Source: Paenibacillus hemerocallicola | Lineage (GTDB): Bacteria > Bacillota > Bacilli > Paenibacillales > NBRC-103111 | DNA length: 64,000 nt | Direction: 5' to 3' | Assembly: GCF_006265175.1 (NCBI RefSeq) | Contig: NZ_VDCQ01000059.1 | Span: 2,203 to 66,202 of the forward strand | Shown: piece after piece, positions 54,450 through 63,106 of the stretch | Layout of the letters: every line of letters starts with the position of its first letter | Position numbering within the stretch: the stretch's first letter is position 1 | Translations under genes and position numbers: made by a program | Notes under the pieces: generated by a model | What the model was told of the DNA's origin: nothing | Database searches by the model: none | Seen by the model: only the letters and a program-made list of their open reading frames with translations

Positions 54450-56096
54450 ATGAACGAGGATAGTCGGTATGGGGGTTCCGCTCTTATCGATTTATCGGAC
54501 TATTGGTTCAAATTGCTGCACATAGAGCGAATGTCGGATAAAGGGGCGGCCGATGACGGCGGCGAGAAGTACGGGCCGCATTGCGATTACGAGCTGATCC
54601 TATGTGCCGGTGGCCGACTGAAGATGACGATAGGCGACCGGCAAGCGGAACTGGGCAAGGGGAGCTCGATGGTTGTCCGATCCGGGGAACGGACTCCTTC
54701 CATGGAATGGGTTGAAGGCACCCTAGCGTATGTGTTGAGATTCGGAATTTACCGGGAATTCGAGCATGACGGCATGCGGGAGACAAGGCCGGAGCCTTTT
54801 CCGCAGCGGACCGGGAACGTCGTTCAGTCCTCCGAGTCTTTCTTCGATTTGTGCGACGAAGCTTATCGATGCTGGCTGGAGGACCATCCGATCAGGCGCT
54901 TTCGCGGCCAATGCTTGTTTCAGGAGATGCTGTATCGTCTGTTTGCGGATATGCAAGCCGTTCGGCCTTCGGACACGGCGGCGGCATTGGAATTATCCAG
55001 GCAATGCATGGAGGAGGCTTGCGAGGAAGAATGGACGATCGACCGGCTGGCCAAGCTGGCCGGACTCAACCCGCATTATTACATGCAGCTGTTCAAAAAG
55101 AAATATGGCGTCAGCGCCATCGACTATTTGACCGGGCGGCGCGTCGAGAAAGCCAAAGAGATGCTGTCGCGTTCCGATAGCCAGCTGCGCCATGTAGCGA
55201 AGCGAGTGGGGTATTCGGACGAATTTTATTTCAGCCGCAAATTCAAGCAGCAGGTCGGCATGTCTCCGACCGTTTATAAGAGGAGCCGGCTGAACCGGAT
55301 TGCCGCTTACGGCTATCCGATCACGGGCCAGCTGCTGGCGCTGCAAATGATCCCGTATGCGGCCGCGCTTCATCCGAACTGGTCGTCTTACTATATTCAA
55401 CGCTATGGCCGGGATATTTCCGTCCATCTTCAAGATCCATACGGACAGGAGCATTGGGCCGTCAACCAGAAGAAGCTGCATGAATTCCGGCCCGAAGCGA
55501 TTATTTCGACCGATTGGCTGGCGTCGGGCATCAGGGAAGAAATGGGCGGGCTCGCCTCCTCGTTTATTGTGCCGTGGGTCGATAAGGATTGGCGGGAGCA
55601 CCTGATGCTGACGGCGCAATTCTTGAATAAAAAGGAGGAGGCTTCGTCTTGGCTGGACCGTTATGACGAGAAGGCCGAGAGCATCGGGCGCTCCTTGCGA
55701 TCCGGCATGGGAGACGCGGCGACGCTCATGATCTATATTTACCGGGACAAGCTGTTCGTGTGCGGTGCCGGCCGGACCGGCGGCGTGCTTTATCGGGATT
55801 TGAAGCTGGCCTCGCCCCCTCAGGTCGAAACCATTTTCGCTTATAAGGAAATTGCGGCGGAGCGGCTTGGGGACTTTGCGGCGGAGCGGATGCTCGTCGT
55901 CCTCAGCGAGGACGAGCCGTCCAATGCCCATTATCGACGGCTTTGCCGGACGAAGGCATGGCAGACGCTGCCGTCGGTGAGCAGCGGGCGAATTTGGCTA
56001 GTGTCTCCGGACCCTTGGCTGGAGTACTCGGCTATGGGGAACGACCGGATGCTGGATGCGGTAATGAAATTATGGGATCAGGATCGTACAAAATAA
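54450..56096 (+). CDS. AraC-type regulator with siderophore-binding domain (Btr-like)
   Basis: 548 residues. Cupin-like N-terminal part (GKGSSMVVRSGERTPS), then the AraC double HTH at ~190-280 (LAKLAGLNPHYYMQLFKKKYG, VAKRVGYSDEFYFSRKFKQQVGMSP), then a ~250-residue periplasmic-binding-protein-like domain of the FecB/FeuA class (GRDISVHLQDPYG, FRPEAIISTDWLASGI, LVSPDPWLEYSAMGNDRMLDAV). In Bacillus subtilis the regulator of this architecture, Btr, senses ferri-bacillibactin and activates feu uptake genes. The next two genes match FeuA and BesA, supporting the same role. Confidence 0.88.
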   Translation: MNEDSRYGGSALIDLSDYWFKLLHIERMSDKGAADDGGEKYGPHCDYELILCAGGRLKMTIGDRQAELGKGSSMVVRSGERTPSMEWVEGTLAYVLRFGIYREFEHDGMRETRPEPFPQRTGNVVQSSESFFDLCDEAYRCWLEDHPIRRFRGQCLFQEMLYRLFADMQAVRPSDTAAALELSRQCMEEACEEEWTIDRLAKLAGLNPHYYMQLFKKKYGVSAIDYLTGRRVEKAKEMLSRSDSQLRHVAKRVGYSDEFYFSRKFKQQVGMSPTVYKRSRLNRIAAYGYPITGQLLALQMIPYAAALHPNWSSYYIQRYGRDISVHLQDPYGQEHWAVNQKKLHEFRPEAIISTDWLASGIREEMGGLASSFIVPWVDKDWREHLMLTAQFLNKKEEASSWLDRYDEKAESIGRSLRSGMGDAATLMIYIYRDKLFVCGAGRTGGVLYRDLKLASPPQVETIFAYKEIAAERLGDFAAERMLVVLSEDEPSNAHYRRLCRTKAWQTLPSVSSGRIWLVSPDPWLEYSAMGNDRMLDAVMKLWDQDRTK

Positions 56097-56150
56097 TTCT
56101 TAGTATAATCCATGGCAGGCATGCCTCTATTCAGATATAATCACATTATA

Positions 56151-56165
56151 TGATAATGATTATCA
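56151..56165. promoter_or_regulatory. Fur box
   Basis: TGATAATGATTATCA, a perfect 7-1-7 inverted repeat matching the Bacillus Fur box, 30 bases before the siderophore-binding lipoprotein start. It indicates iron repression of the two genes downstream. Confidence 0.9.
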
Positions 56166-56194
56166 TTACTAATATGGTTCTGAAGGGGAGCAAC

Positions 56195-57163
56195 ATGAAA
56201 AAAAGCATAATTGCCGTAGTTATCCTTATGTGTATCATGTCCATTACCGGCTGCGCGACCGCACCCAAGCAGTCGGTGCCGCAGACGGCCGCATCCGGCA
56301 AGGAAACCGCACCGGCCGGGAAAAGCGGTACCCGGATCGTAACCGATCTGAAGGGAGAGGCGGAAATTCCGGCCAATCCGAAGCGGATCGCCGATATTTC
56401 CGGATCGTCGGAGGAGCTGCTGCTGTTGAATCACAAGCCGGTAGCGACGGCGAATACCGATTCCTACGACCACGCGAAGCCTTCGGCTTACATTGGGGAC
56501 AAGCTGGCCGGCAGCACGATCGTCGGGTTCTACATGACCGAACAGATCAACATCGAGGCGCTGATGACGTCAAACCCCGATCTGATCATCATGAACAAGC
56601 GTCAGGACAAAATTTACGACCAGCTGAAAAAAATAGCGCCTGTCGTCATGCTGAAAAACGATCTGGAGAAATGGCGCGACCGGTTTGCCGAGATCGGAGA
56701 CATACTCGGGCAAAAGCAGGACGTCGAAAAATGGCTGAAGGAGTACGACGCCAAGGCGGCCAAAATCGGGGAGCAGGTCAAAAGCAAATTCAAGGACGAG
56801 ACGTTCTCCGTATTCCTGGCGCACAAGAAAGGCTTCTATTTATTGGGCAGCGAAGGAGCCGGTTCCGTCGTCCATGACGATTTCAAGCTGCCGAAGCCGT
56901 CAACCTCCCCCGATACGCCGGAGAAAACGATGGTTCTTCTGACCTTGGAAAATTTGACGACGCTGAACCCGGATCATATTTTGTTATTGTCGCCGGAAGG
57001 GTTCGACGAGGCCTATCAATCGTCGAGCGTTTGGAAAGGGCTTAAAGCAGTCCAGCAAGGAAAAGTATACCAAATAGCGGCCAATCCGTTCTACAATCAG
57101 GCCTATATGCCGATCGGCAAGATGGCGTTTCTCGACGAGCTTAGCCGGCAGCTGGTGAAGTAA
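56195..57163 (+). CDS. Iron-siderophore ABC transporter binding lipoprotein (FeuA-like)
   Basis: 322 residues from the ATG at 56195 (AGGGGAGC upstream). Signal peptide with lipobox ITGC at about residue 20; FecB-type (helical-backbone) fold: PKRIADISGSSEELLLL, IEALMTSNPDLIIMNKRQ, SVFLAHKKGFYLLGSEGAGSVVHDDF and LTTLNPDHILLLSP. Binds ferri-siderophore outside the membrane. FeuB/FeuC-like permeases and an ATPase are not adjacent, unlike the Bacillus feu operon, so a distant transporter must be used. Fur-controlled. Confidence 0.9.
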   Translation: MKKSIIAVVILMCIMSITGCATAPKQSVPQTAASGKETAPAGKSGTRIVTDLKGEAEIPANPKRIADISGSSEELLLLNHKPVATANTDSYDHAKPSAYIGDKLAGSTIVGFYMTEQINIEALMTSNPDLIIMNKRQDKIYDQLKKIAPVVMLKNDLEKWRDRFAEIGDILGQKQDVEKWLKEYDAKAAKIGEQVKSKFKDETFSVFLAHKKGFYLLGSEGAGSVVHDDFKLPKPSTSPDTPEKTMVLLTLENLTTLNPDHILLLSPEGFDEAYQSSSVWKGLKAVQQGKVYQIAANPFYNQAYMPIGKMAFLDELSRQLVK

Positions 57164-57166
57164 GGG

Positions 57167-58027
57167 ATGAATAGGAACCTTACTCCTACGGATTCGGCGG
57201 CAACACCGGACTTGTTCGATGCCAATATGCCGGGGACCAAGCAATTTACGATAGGTTCCGGGCAAGAAAACCACTGGGTCTACCGGATTTACGTATCCTG
57301 GCCGCAGGGGGAGCCGCCGGCTGACGGCTTCCCGGTCATCTATGTGCTCGACGCCAATTCCGTCATCGGGACCATGATCGAGGCCGTCCGGTTGCAGTCG
57401 GGCAAGCAGAGGGGAAGCGGTCCTTCGATGGCGGTAGTCGGAATCGGCTATGAGACGGACAAAGCCTTTTCGACGGAGCGTTTTACCGATTATTCGCTGC
57501 CCATGCCGGTTGAGGAGCTTCCCCCGTATTCCCGCGGAGGCGAATGGCCCCGTCAGGGAGGCGCGGATGCCTTTCTCCGCTTTATCGAGGAGCGATTGAA
57601 GCCGCTTATCGCCCGGATGTTTCCCGTCAATGTCCGCGAGCAGGCGATATTCGGACATTCCTTGGGCGGTCTGTTCGCCTTGCATGCCTTGTTCACGCGG
57701 ACGGATGCTTTCCAAACGTATATTGCCGGAAGCCCGTCGATCGACTGGTACAAACGGCTTATCCTGGACGAGGAACGGCTGTGGAGGACAAGCCTCGGCA
57801 ATGACAAGAAGCTTAACGCAAGGCTGTTGGTTACGGCGGGTGAAATGGAACGGGACCATCCGACGCGGATCAATGACAACGCCAAAGAACTGGTCGAGCG
57901 TCTGAAGCCGCACATGGACAGCGGATTGCATGTGGAGTACCGGGAGTTTGAAGGGGAAAACCACATTTCGGTGCTGCCTGTATTGATCAGCCGCGCGGTG
58001 CGGTTTTTCAAAGAAGGCTTGGAGTAA
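57167..58027 (+). CDS. Ferri-siderophore esterase-like alpha/beta hydrolase (BesA/IroE type)
   Basis: 286 residues, starting 3 bases after the binding-protein stop. Esterase family of putative ferri-bacillibactin/enterobactin esterases: VYRIYVSWPQGEPPADGFPVIYVLDANS, nucleophile FGHSLGGLFALHAL with Ser at about 165, YIAGSPSIDW, and catalytic His in FEGENHISVLP. No signal peptide. Expected to hydrolyse the imported siderophore to release iron in the cytoplasm. Translationally coupled with the binding protein and ending at a strong terminator. Confidence 0.9.
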   Translation: MNRNLTPTDSAATPDLFDANMPGTKQFTIGSGQENHWVYRIYVSWPQGEPPADGFPVIYVLDANSVIGTMIEAVRLQSGKQRGSGPSMAVVGIGYETDKAFSTERFTDYSLPMPVEELPPYSRGGEWPRQGGADAFLRFIEERLKPLIARMFPVNVREQAIFGHSLGGLFALHALFTRTDAFQTYIAGSPSIDWYKRLILDEERLWRTSLGNDKKLNARLLVTAGEMERDHPTRINDNAKELVERLKPHMDSGLHVEYREFEGENHISVLPVLISRAVRFFKEGLE

Positions 58028-58049
58028 AAGGAAAGAAGAGATCGAAACA

Positions 58050-58102
58050 AAGAAACCACGGTTCCCCGGTTGCGGGTTGCGGGAGCCGTGGTTTCTTCTG
58101 TT
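58050..58102. terminator. Bidirectional terminator
   Basis: 12-bp perfect stem AAGAAACCACGG / CCGTGGTTTCTT between the esterase (+) and GntR-SBP-2 (-). Confidence 0.85.
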
Positions 58103-58115
58103 TGCATGATCGTAT

Positions 58116-59543
58116 TCAGCCCATCCGATTTTGCGTGGCTGCAAGGGATTGCTCATAGACGGGCCTGAGCAGCTTCTCTTGGACGCGCCGGCATGTATCC
58201 GCGGCAGTGTCGAGCTTCATCCAGACGTACAGCATCTCCAGCCCGATTTCCGAGAGCAGCCGGTAGCCTACGCCCAGGTCTTTGATCGGCACCGCGTAAG
58301 GAAGCAAATCTATGAACGAATGATAATGCTTCGGATGAATGGAATGGTTTACGAGGCTTCGGTTTTCGGCGACGCTCCGGTTGGCCGGAATGGAACAGGC
58401 GTTCATCTTCAGATAGCTTTGCGATGACTCCGAAGCCATATGCTCGGCGAATTCAAGCGCCGTCTCGCGATGCTCGCTTCGTGCAGGAACCGCGATTCCG
58501 CTGCCGATCAGCAGCGTGGACTTCTGTTTGTCGCTCGGCATGAAGGGAAGCACGTCCCATTTGAAAGGGAGCGAATGCAGCTCGTTCATGAAAAAATAGC
58601 TCGACAGCAGCAGCGCGACTTTGCTGTTCTCGAACAAAAAACGGTCGGCTCTAAAGTCTCCCTGCATGTATGGGGAAATCAAATTGCTGTGGATGAGGGA
58701 TTCGAAAAATTGTATCGCCTCCACTGCGGCGGGTTCGGCGAAGGCCGGCCGGCCGTTTTCCCCGAAAAAGCTCCCGCCGTTCTGATGCATAAACATGAGC
58801 CATCGGCGTGGAGACGCGGTAAAAGCGAGCCCGTACTGCTGCTTGATGCCGTCGGCATCGGATTTCGTCAATTCCTTGGAAAGTCGCAGCAGGTCGTTCC
58901 AGCTGTCCAGCCTTAAGCTCTCCGAATCGGGTACGATTGACGAATTGCAGCAATAGACGATTGGCGAGAATACGACCGGAACGGCTCTCAGCTCTCCCTT
59001 GGCGCTGAACATGTGCAGCAGCTTCGGATAGATGTCGTTAGCCGATGACGCCCGGCATAGCAGATCCGTCTTGCCCGTATCCTCCAAATAGTTGAAATGG
59101 TCATCCGACAACAGGACGAGATCGGCTTGTTCTCCCGTCTCGATCTTATCCAGAACCTGTTGTACATAGTTGGCGTTAGGGAGCGGGATCAGCTCGATCT
59201 CGACATCCGGATGGCTGTCTTGAAACGTTCGGATCATGCGGCGATACACGGGAAGCTCGTAGCATACGTCATAGCAATAAAACTTGAGGCTCCTCCGCCC
59301 GGCCGGAATTTCCCGCACGCGGTTGCCGATGCACGGAATTTTCTCGATCAGACCTTCGCGTTCCAAATCGGCGAGTACTTTTCGCAAAGTGGTTTTGCTT
59401 AGATGGTATTGCTTGGCCAAGTGAGCTTCGGAGACGAGAAACTCCCCCGGCCGGATGGAACCGTTACGGATTTGTTCCCGAAGTTCCTGAAGAACGGCGT
59501 CGAGCTTGTCTTTACTGGAAACTCGTTTATTTATGGCGAACAC
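58116..59543 (-). CDS. GntR-type regulator fused to an SBP-like sensor domain (GntR-SBP-2)
   Basis: 475 residues; the ATG start is near 59543. Residues ~10-85 are a GntR winged helix (EFLVSEAHLAKQYHLSKTTLRKVLADLEREGLIEKI in outline). The rest is SBP-like and cytoplasmic: FYCYDVCYELPVYRRMIRTF, DLVLLSDDHFNYLE, VVFSPIVYCCNSSIV, LDSWNDLLRLSKELT, LIGSGIAVPARSEHRETALEFAEHMASESSQSYLK (in outline). It has the same order of motifs as GntR-SBP-1, so the two form one family with diverged ligands. No signal peptide. It is divergent from the beta-propeller gene whose promoter overlaps a palindrome, a likely operator. Confidence 0.85.
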   Translation of the reverse strand: MFAINKRVSSKDKLDAVLQELREQIRNGSIRPGEFLVSEAHLAKQYHLSKTTLRKVLADLEREGLIEKIPCIGNRVREIPAGRRSLKFYCYDVCYELPVYRRMIRTFQDSHPDVEIELIPLPNANYVQQVLDKIETGEQADLVLLSDDHFNYLEDTGKTDLLCRASSANDIYPKLLHMFSAKGELRAVPVVFSPIVYCCNSSIVPDSESLRLDSWNDLLRLSKELTKSDADGIKQQYGLAFTASPRRWLMFMHQNGGSFFGENGRPAFAEPAAVEAIQFFESLIHSNLISPYMQGDFRADRFLFENSKVALLLSSYFFMNELHSLPFKWDVLPFMPSDKQKSTLLIGSGIAVPARSEHRETALEFAEHMASESSQSYLKMNACSIPANRSVAENRSLVNHSIHPKHYHSFIDLLPYAVPIKDLGVGYRLLSEIGLEMLYVWMKLDTAADTCRRVQEKLLRPVYEQSLAATQNRMG

Positions 59544-59745
59544 CCCCGGACCTTGACGGAACTTTTATACATCATATCACGGCGATTACGCCATGAAAAC
59601 AGAGCGGGGACAATCGCGCCAGCCGCGCTTTGCCGGCAGCTTTGCCACTGGGACAACGAGGCACACAAACAAACAAACAAACAATCCCGTAGCGGATGGA
59701 AAGCATGCAGTGCCGGAGCAAGGGCTTGCGTCCCGGAAATGGGTA

Positions 59746-59774
59746 TTGACGGCGTCATGCAGAGTTGGTATCCT
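59746..59774 (+). promoter_or_regulatory. Sigma-A promoter of the beta-propeller gene
   Basis: TTGACG (59746-59751), exact 17-base spacer, TATCCT (59769-59774). Confidence 0.6.
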
Positions 59775-59786
59775 TTTAACGATACC
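59767..59786. promoter_or_regulatory. Palindrome overlapping the -10 box (candidate operator)
   Basis: GGTATC cttttaac GATACC covers the -10 box. A half site GGTATCG recurs at about 59813. Well placed for repression, possibly by GntR-SBP-2 (inference). Confidence 0.5.
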
Positions 59787-59849
59787 AGTACAGTACCAGG
59801 ATCGTCAACAAGGGTATCGCTTTTCCTTACTTCTCCGTTCCACTAGAAA

Positions 59850-59863
59850 TGTAAGCACTTACA
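59850..59863. promoter_or_regulatory. cre-like site (CcpA)
   Basis: TGTAAGCACTTACA differs from the cre consensus TGWAANCGNTNWCA at one position (A for G at the centre), and has perfect 6-base arms. It lies between the promoter and the start codon, where CcpA would block transcription. Confidence 0.6.
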
Positions 59864-59890
59864 GGATTGAAATCCAAGGAGGCGTTTGCG

Positions 59891-62383
59891 TTGAATGCGA
59901 GAACAAGAAAAGGATTGTCTTTGCTGCTGTCGCTGGTCGTATGTATGGCCGGCATGTTTCTGATTACGCCGGTCCAAGCGGCGGACCTGTTGATCTCCAA
60001 CCATAGCTTCGAGAACGATTTGACGGGCTGGACCCAGACGTTCGGGGCGGGCAATCCGAACGGCACGCTCAGTGCGGTAACGGAGCAGGCGGACGACGGA
60101 ACCAAAAGCCTCAAACTGACGGACAACGATCCGGCGGGAGCCTTCGGCTTGGAGAGCGCCAAGCTGGCGGCGGCAGCGGCAACTACGTATGTCGCCTATT
60201 CCAGAGTGTATGTGACGAGCGGCAATGCGGATTTGTATATCCGGTTCTACAACAGCTCGAACGCGTATATCAGCGGCGCGTTTACTTCGATTTCCACCCC
60301 GTCCGGCGAATGGACGAATATTCAAGTCAAAATGACCGCGCCGGCCAATACGGCCAAAGTGGCGGTACTGCTCTACTCGAACAAGGAAAGCGTAGGGACG
60401 GCGTATTGGGACAATGTCCTTATCTCCAAAGAATTTACCGGCCTGGGCGTTCAAGTGTACGACGCTTCTCCGAACGGAACGACTTTCGGGATCGGACCGA
60501 ATGCGCATAAAGCATACGGAGTCGTGACCGGCTCGGGCAGCCATTTGCCGAAGATGGAAGTTATCGATACGAATACGGAATCGGTTACGTCGGTCGTCAC
60601 CTTCCCCTCAGGGACAACGAACCCGACCGGTGTCTGGGCTGCTGCCACCTCGACGGACGAATCGATCTACTTCGGGGCTTATTCCAACGGCAGACTTTAT
60701 AAACATACGGCTGGTACTACGACAATTTCCGACCTGGGGCAGGCATCCTCCGGGGAAACGATCATCTATGATCTGAAAGCGGGAACGAACGGGAAAATTT
60801 ACGGCGGGACATTCGACAGCGCGGCATTTTTCAAATATACGCCGACAGCCGGATTTGCCCAAATCGGCTCGAAGCCGTTTGCCTCGGGAAAAAACTACAT
60901 AAGGGCGCTGGCCTACGACGCGACTCATGATGTCACCTATTTGGGCGTCGGCGCGAACGCCGCCGTACTCCGGTTCGATAATGTCACCGGCGAGACGACC
61001 GACATTTTGTCGTCCGCGTATTCCGGAATTTCCCTTCCGGGAAGCATCGATTATACGGGCGACCGGGTGTTCGTCGGCATCGGGGGAACGATGGTCGTGC
61101 TGAAGGTTACGGAAAATCCCGACGGTTCCTTCCAATCCGTGGCGACGGATGCCGCCGTGGGCGCGACCTCCCATGCTTCGCCCGAACATAACGGAAAAGT
61201 GTACTTCACCAATACGGGCAAATTGTACGCGTACGATATCGCCTCGAAAACGGCCTCGAATCTCGGCTTCGACGTCGGCGGAAGAGTCAAGCGCTTCGAG
61301 TGGGTGACGCTGACCGATCAGACGGGCTTTCCAGGCAAGACGCTCGTAGGCATATGCGCCATCAACAATCAAACCTATATTCTGAAATACAATCCGCAAA
61401 ACGGCATGTTCCGGCTCGCTCAAGTCGGCGGCGCGGCCAAAATTCCGGGAGACCTGAATATGATCTCGACCGGACCGGAGGGAAATATTTATACCAGCGC
61501 GTATTTGACCGGCGGCATCGGCATTTACAAACCGATTCGCGGGGACGGGAACGACGCTTTGGAAGAAGTGATGCATTCTCCGATCACCCAAGTCGATAAA
61601 ATGGGCGCGTACAACGGGAAAATGTATTTTGCCGCTTATCCGGGCGGGAACTTGTACGAATACGATCCTTCCCTGCCGTGGGCGGGCAACGTGAATCCGA
61701 GGCTGCTCGTAAGTACGGCGACCCAAGGCCAGGATCGTCCCAAAGCGCTTGCGTTCGGAGAAGGGAAAGTGTTCATGGGGACGGCGGCGAAAACGGGGGC
61801 CATGGACGGAGCTTTGACCGTCTATAACTTGACGACCGGAGCGTCCACGGTGCATGCGGGAATCGTGAATGATCAGAGCGTTATCGCGCTCGCGTATTTT
61901 AACGGGAAGGTGTATGGCGGCACGACCGTACGAGGAGGTTATTCGACGACGCCGACGACGACCGCGGCCGAGTTTTTCATCTACGATCCGGCTACCGGAA
62001 CGATTGCGAAGCCTCCCATGCCGGTTGCCGGAATCAAGGCCGTCACCGAATTGATCGTGGTCGATAACAAGATTTGGGGATTCGCGGACGGCTACTTGCT
62101 CGTATTCAACCCGGCCAACAATACATTCGAATACTTCGAGCAAAAATATACGGATGTGTCCTACCCGAACGGAACTTACCGGGATGCCGATCTGGTCACG
62201 GTGGCCAAGGACCCGAATTACGTGTACGGCACGATCAAAAACACTTATTTGTTCAAAATAAACAAGTCGACCAAGGCGGTCACCAATATCGTCACGACTG
62301 GCGCGGATATGCTGACCGGCGATTTTTTCGGCAATCTGTACTATAAGAAGAATGATTCGGAATTGTGGCGGTACTCTTATTGA
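59891..62383 (+). CDS. Secreted carbohydrate-binding / beta-propeller protein
   Basis: 830 residues from the TTG at 59891 (AAGGAGG 8 bases upstream), giving a clean signal peptide (LSLLLSLVVCMAGMFL, cleavage near VQAAD). Residues ~32-185 form a CBM4/9-like jelly roll (LLISNHSFENDLTGWTQTFG, TAYWDNVLISKEF). The rest is a beta-propeller-like repeat region with recurring NGKVYFG/NGKIYGG-type blades (GTNGKIYGGTFDSAAFFKYTP, YNGKMYFAAYPGGNLYEYDP, FNGKVYGGTTV). No catalytic signature is recognised; it may bind or cleave polysaccharide. Control elements suggest carbon-source regulation. Confidence 0.8.
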   Translation: MNARTRKGLSLLLSLVVCMAGMFLITPVQAADLLISNHSFENDLTGWTQTFGAGNPNGTLSAVTEQADDGTKSLKLTDNDPAGAFGLESAKLAAAAATTYVAYSRVYVTSGNADLYIRFYNSSNAYISGAFTSISTPSGEWTNIQVKMTAPANTAKVAVLLYSNKESVGTAYWDNVLISKEFTGLGVQVYDASPNGTTFGIGPNAHKAYGVVTGSGSHLPKMEVIDTNTESVTSVVTFPSGTTNPTGVWAAATSTDESIYFGAYSNGRLYKHTAGTTTISDLGQASSGETIIYDLKAGTNGKIYGGTFDSAAFFKYTPTAGFAQIGSKPFASGKNYIRALAYDATHDVTYLGVGANAAVLRFDNVTGETTDILSSAYSGISLPGSIDYTGDRVFVGIGGTMVVLKVTENPDGSFQSVATDAAVGATSHASPEHNGKVYFTNTGKLYAYDIASKTASNLGFDVGGRVKRFEWVTLTDQTGFPGKTLVGICAINNQTYILKYNPQNGMFRLAQVGGAAKIPGDLNMISTGPEGNIYTSAYLTGGIGIYKPIRGDGNDALEEVMHSPITQVDKMGAYNGKMYFAAYPGGNLYEYDPSLPWAGNVNPRLLVSTATQGQDRPKALAFGEGKVFMGTAAKTGAMDGALTVYNLTTGASTVHAGIVNDQSVIALAYFNGKVYGGTTVRGGYSTTPTTTAAEFFIYDPATGTIAKPPMPVAGIKAVTELIVVDNKIWGFADGYLLVFNPANNTFEYFEQKYTDVSYPNGTYRDADLVTVAKDPNYVYGTIKNTYLFKINKSTKAVTNIVTTGADMLTGDFFGNLYYKKNDSELWRYSY

Positions 62384-62423
62384 TTACGGCCAAAAAACTG
62401 GTTCAGCTTGTATAGTCAAGACC

Positions 62424-62452
62424 CGAGCGCATCGCTGCTAGCGATGCGCTCG
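62424..62452 (+). terminator. Hairpin after the beta-propeller gene
   Basis: Perfect 12-bp stem CGAGCGCATCGC / GCGATGCGCTCG with loop tgcta. No U-tract follows. Confidence 0.65.
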
Positions 62453-62478
62453 GCCGTTATGGCCGGATGCACTTGCTC

Positions 62479-62910
62479 TCAGACCCGATGGTGGTCCGCT
62501 CTCCAATGGGTTATGGATTTCTTGATCAGTCGGGGTTCCATCCCCGTTTCGGCGGCTTTCATGCATAGCTGGGGAAAGGAGGCGTCATCCGCGAAACGAA
62601 GTGCAATGATCTGCTGCAAGCCGAGTCTGGAATCCAATGGTTTGCCCGTAAGATGAATGTGCCGAAAGTTCTCCTCTTGAAGAATGCTCCGATCCTGCAA
62701 TTTGGTTGCAAATTGCCGTACAAGCACCGCCAGTATTGCCATACATAAGGAAATACCGAAAATTAAAAGGGATGAATAACTGAATTGTTCTTTGAGCATG
62801 TGAACGATAGAAGCTATGAAAACGATAAGCGAGATCGGTGCCAGGACAAAATGGTATAAAGGTACGAATTTACGGTGGTTGACATAACTTTGCGATTCGA
62901 GATTACTCAA
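62479..62910 (-). CDS. DUF6526-type small membrane protein
   Basis: 143 residues with GAGGAGGTAG upstream. The start SQSYVNHRKFVPLYHFVLAPISLIVF is the hallmark of the family: two membrane helices (residues ~20-45 and ~50-70), then a cytoplasmic domain with FRHIHLTGKPLDSRLGLQQIIALRFADD. Function unknown. Convergent with the beta-propeller gene; monocistronic. Confidence 0.82.
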   Translation of the reverse strand: MSNLESQSYVNHRKFVPLYHFVLAPISLIVFIASIVHMLKEQFSYSSLLIFGISLCMAILAVLVRQFATKLQDRSILQEENFRHIHLTGKPLDSRLGLQQIIALRFADDASFPQLCMKAAETGMEPRLIKKSITHWRADHHRV

Positions 62911-63106
62911 TTTTCTACCTCCTCTTTGTCATAAGTACTAAAAATAATATAACACGTTTGCGGATTAACCAGAATCAGGAAATGGAAAAAATATTAAACA
63001 CCGATTTTCTGTAAGAATGTCCAAGCATCAATTCGCTTTACAACGGTAAGCGGAATCCTTTACGATATCATCAAAAAAGCTTGCAATCAGAAGGATGTGG
63101 CTTTTC

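Noticed and set aside
60608-62143. 511-codon minus-strand frame
   Set aside because: Antisense to the beta-propeller protein.
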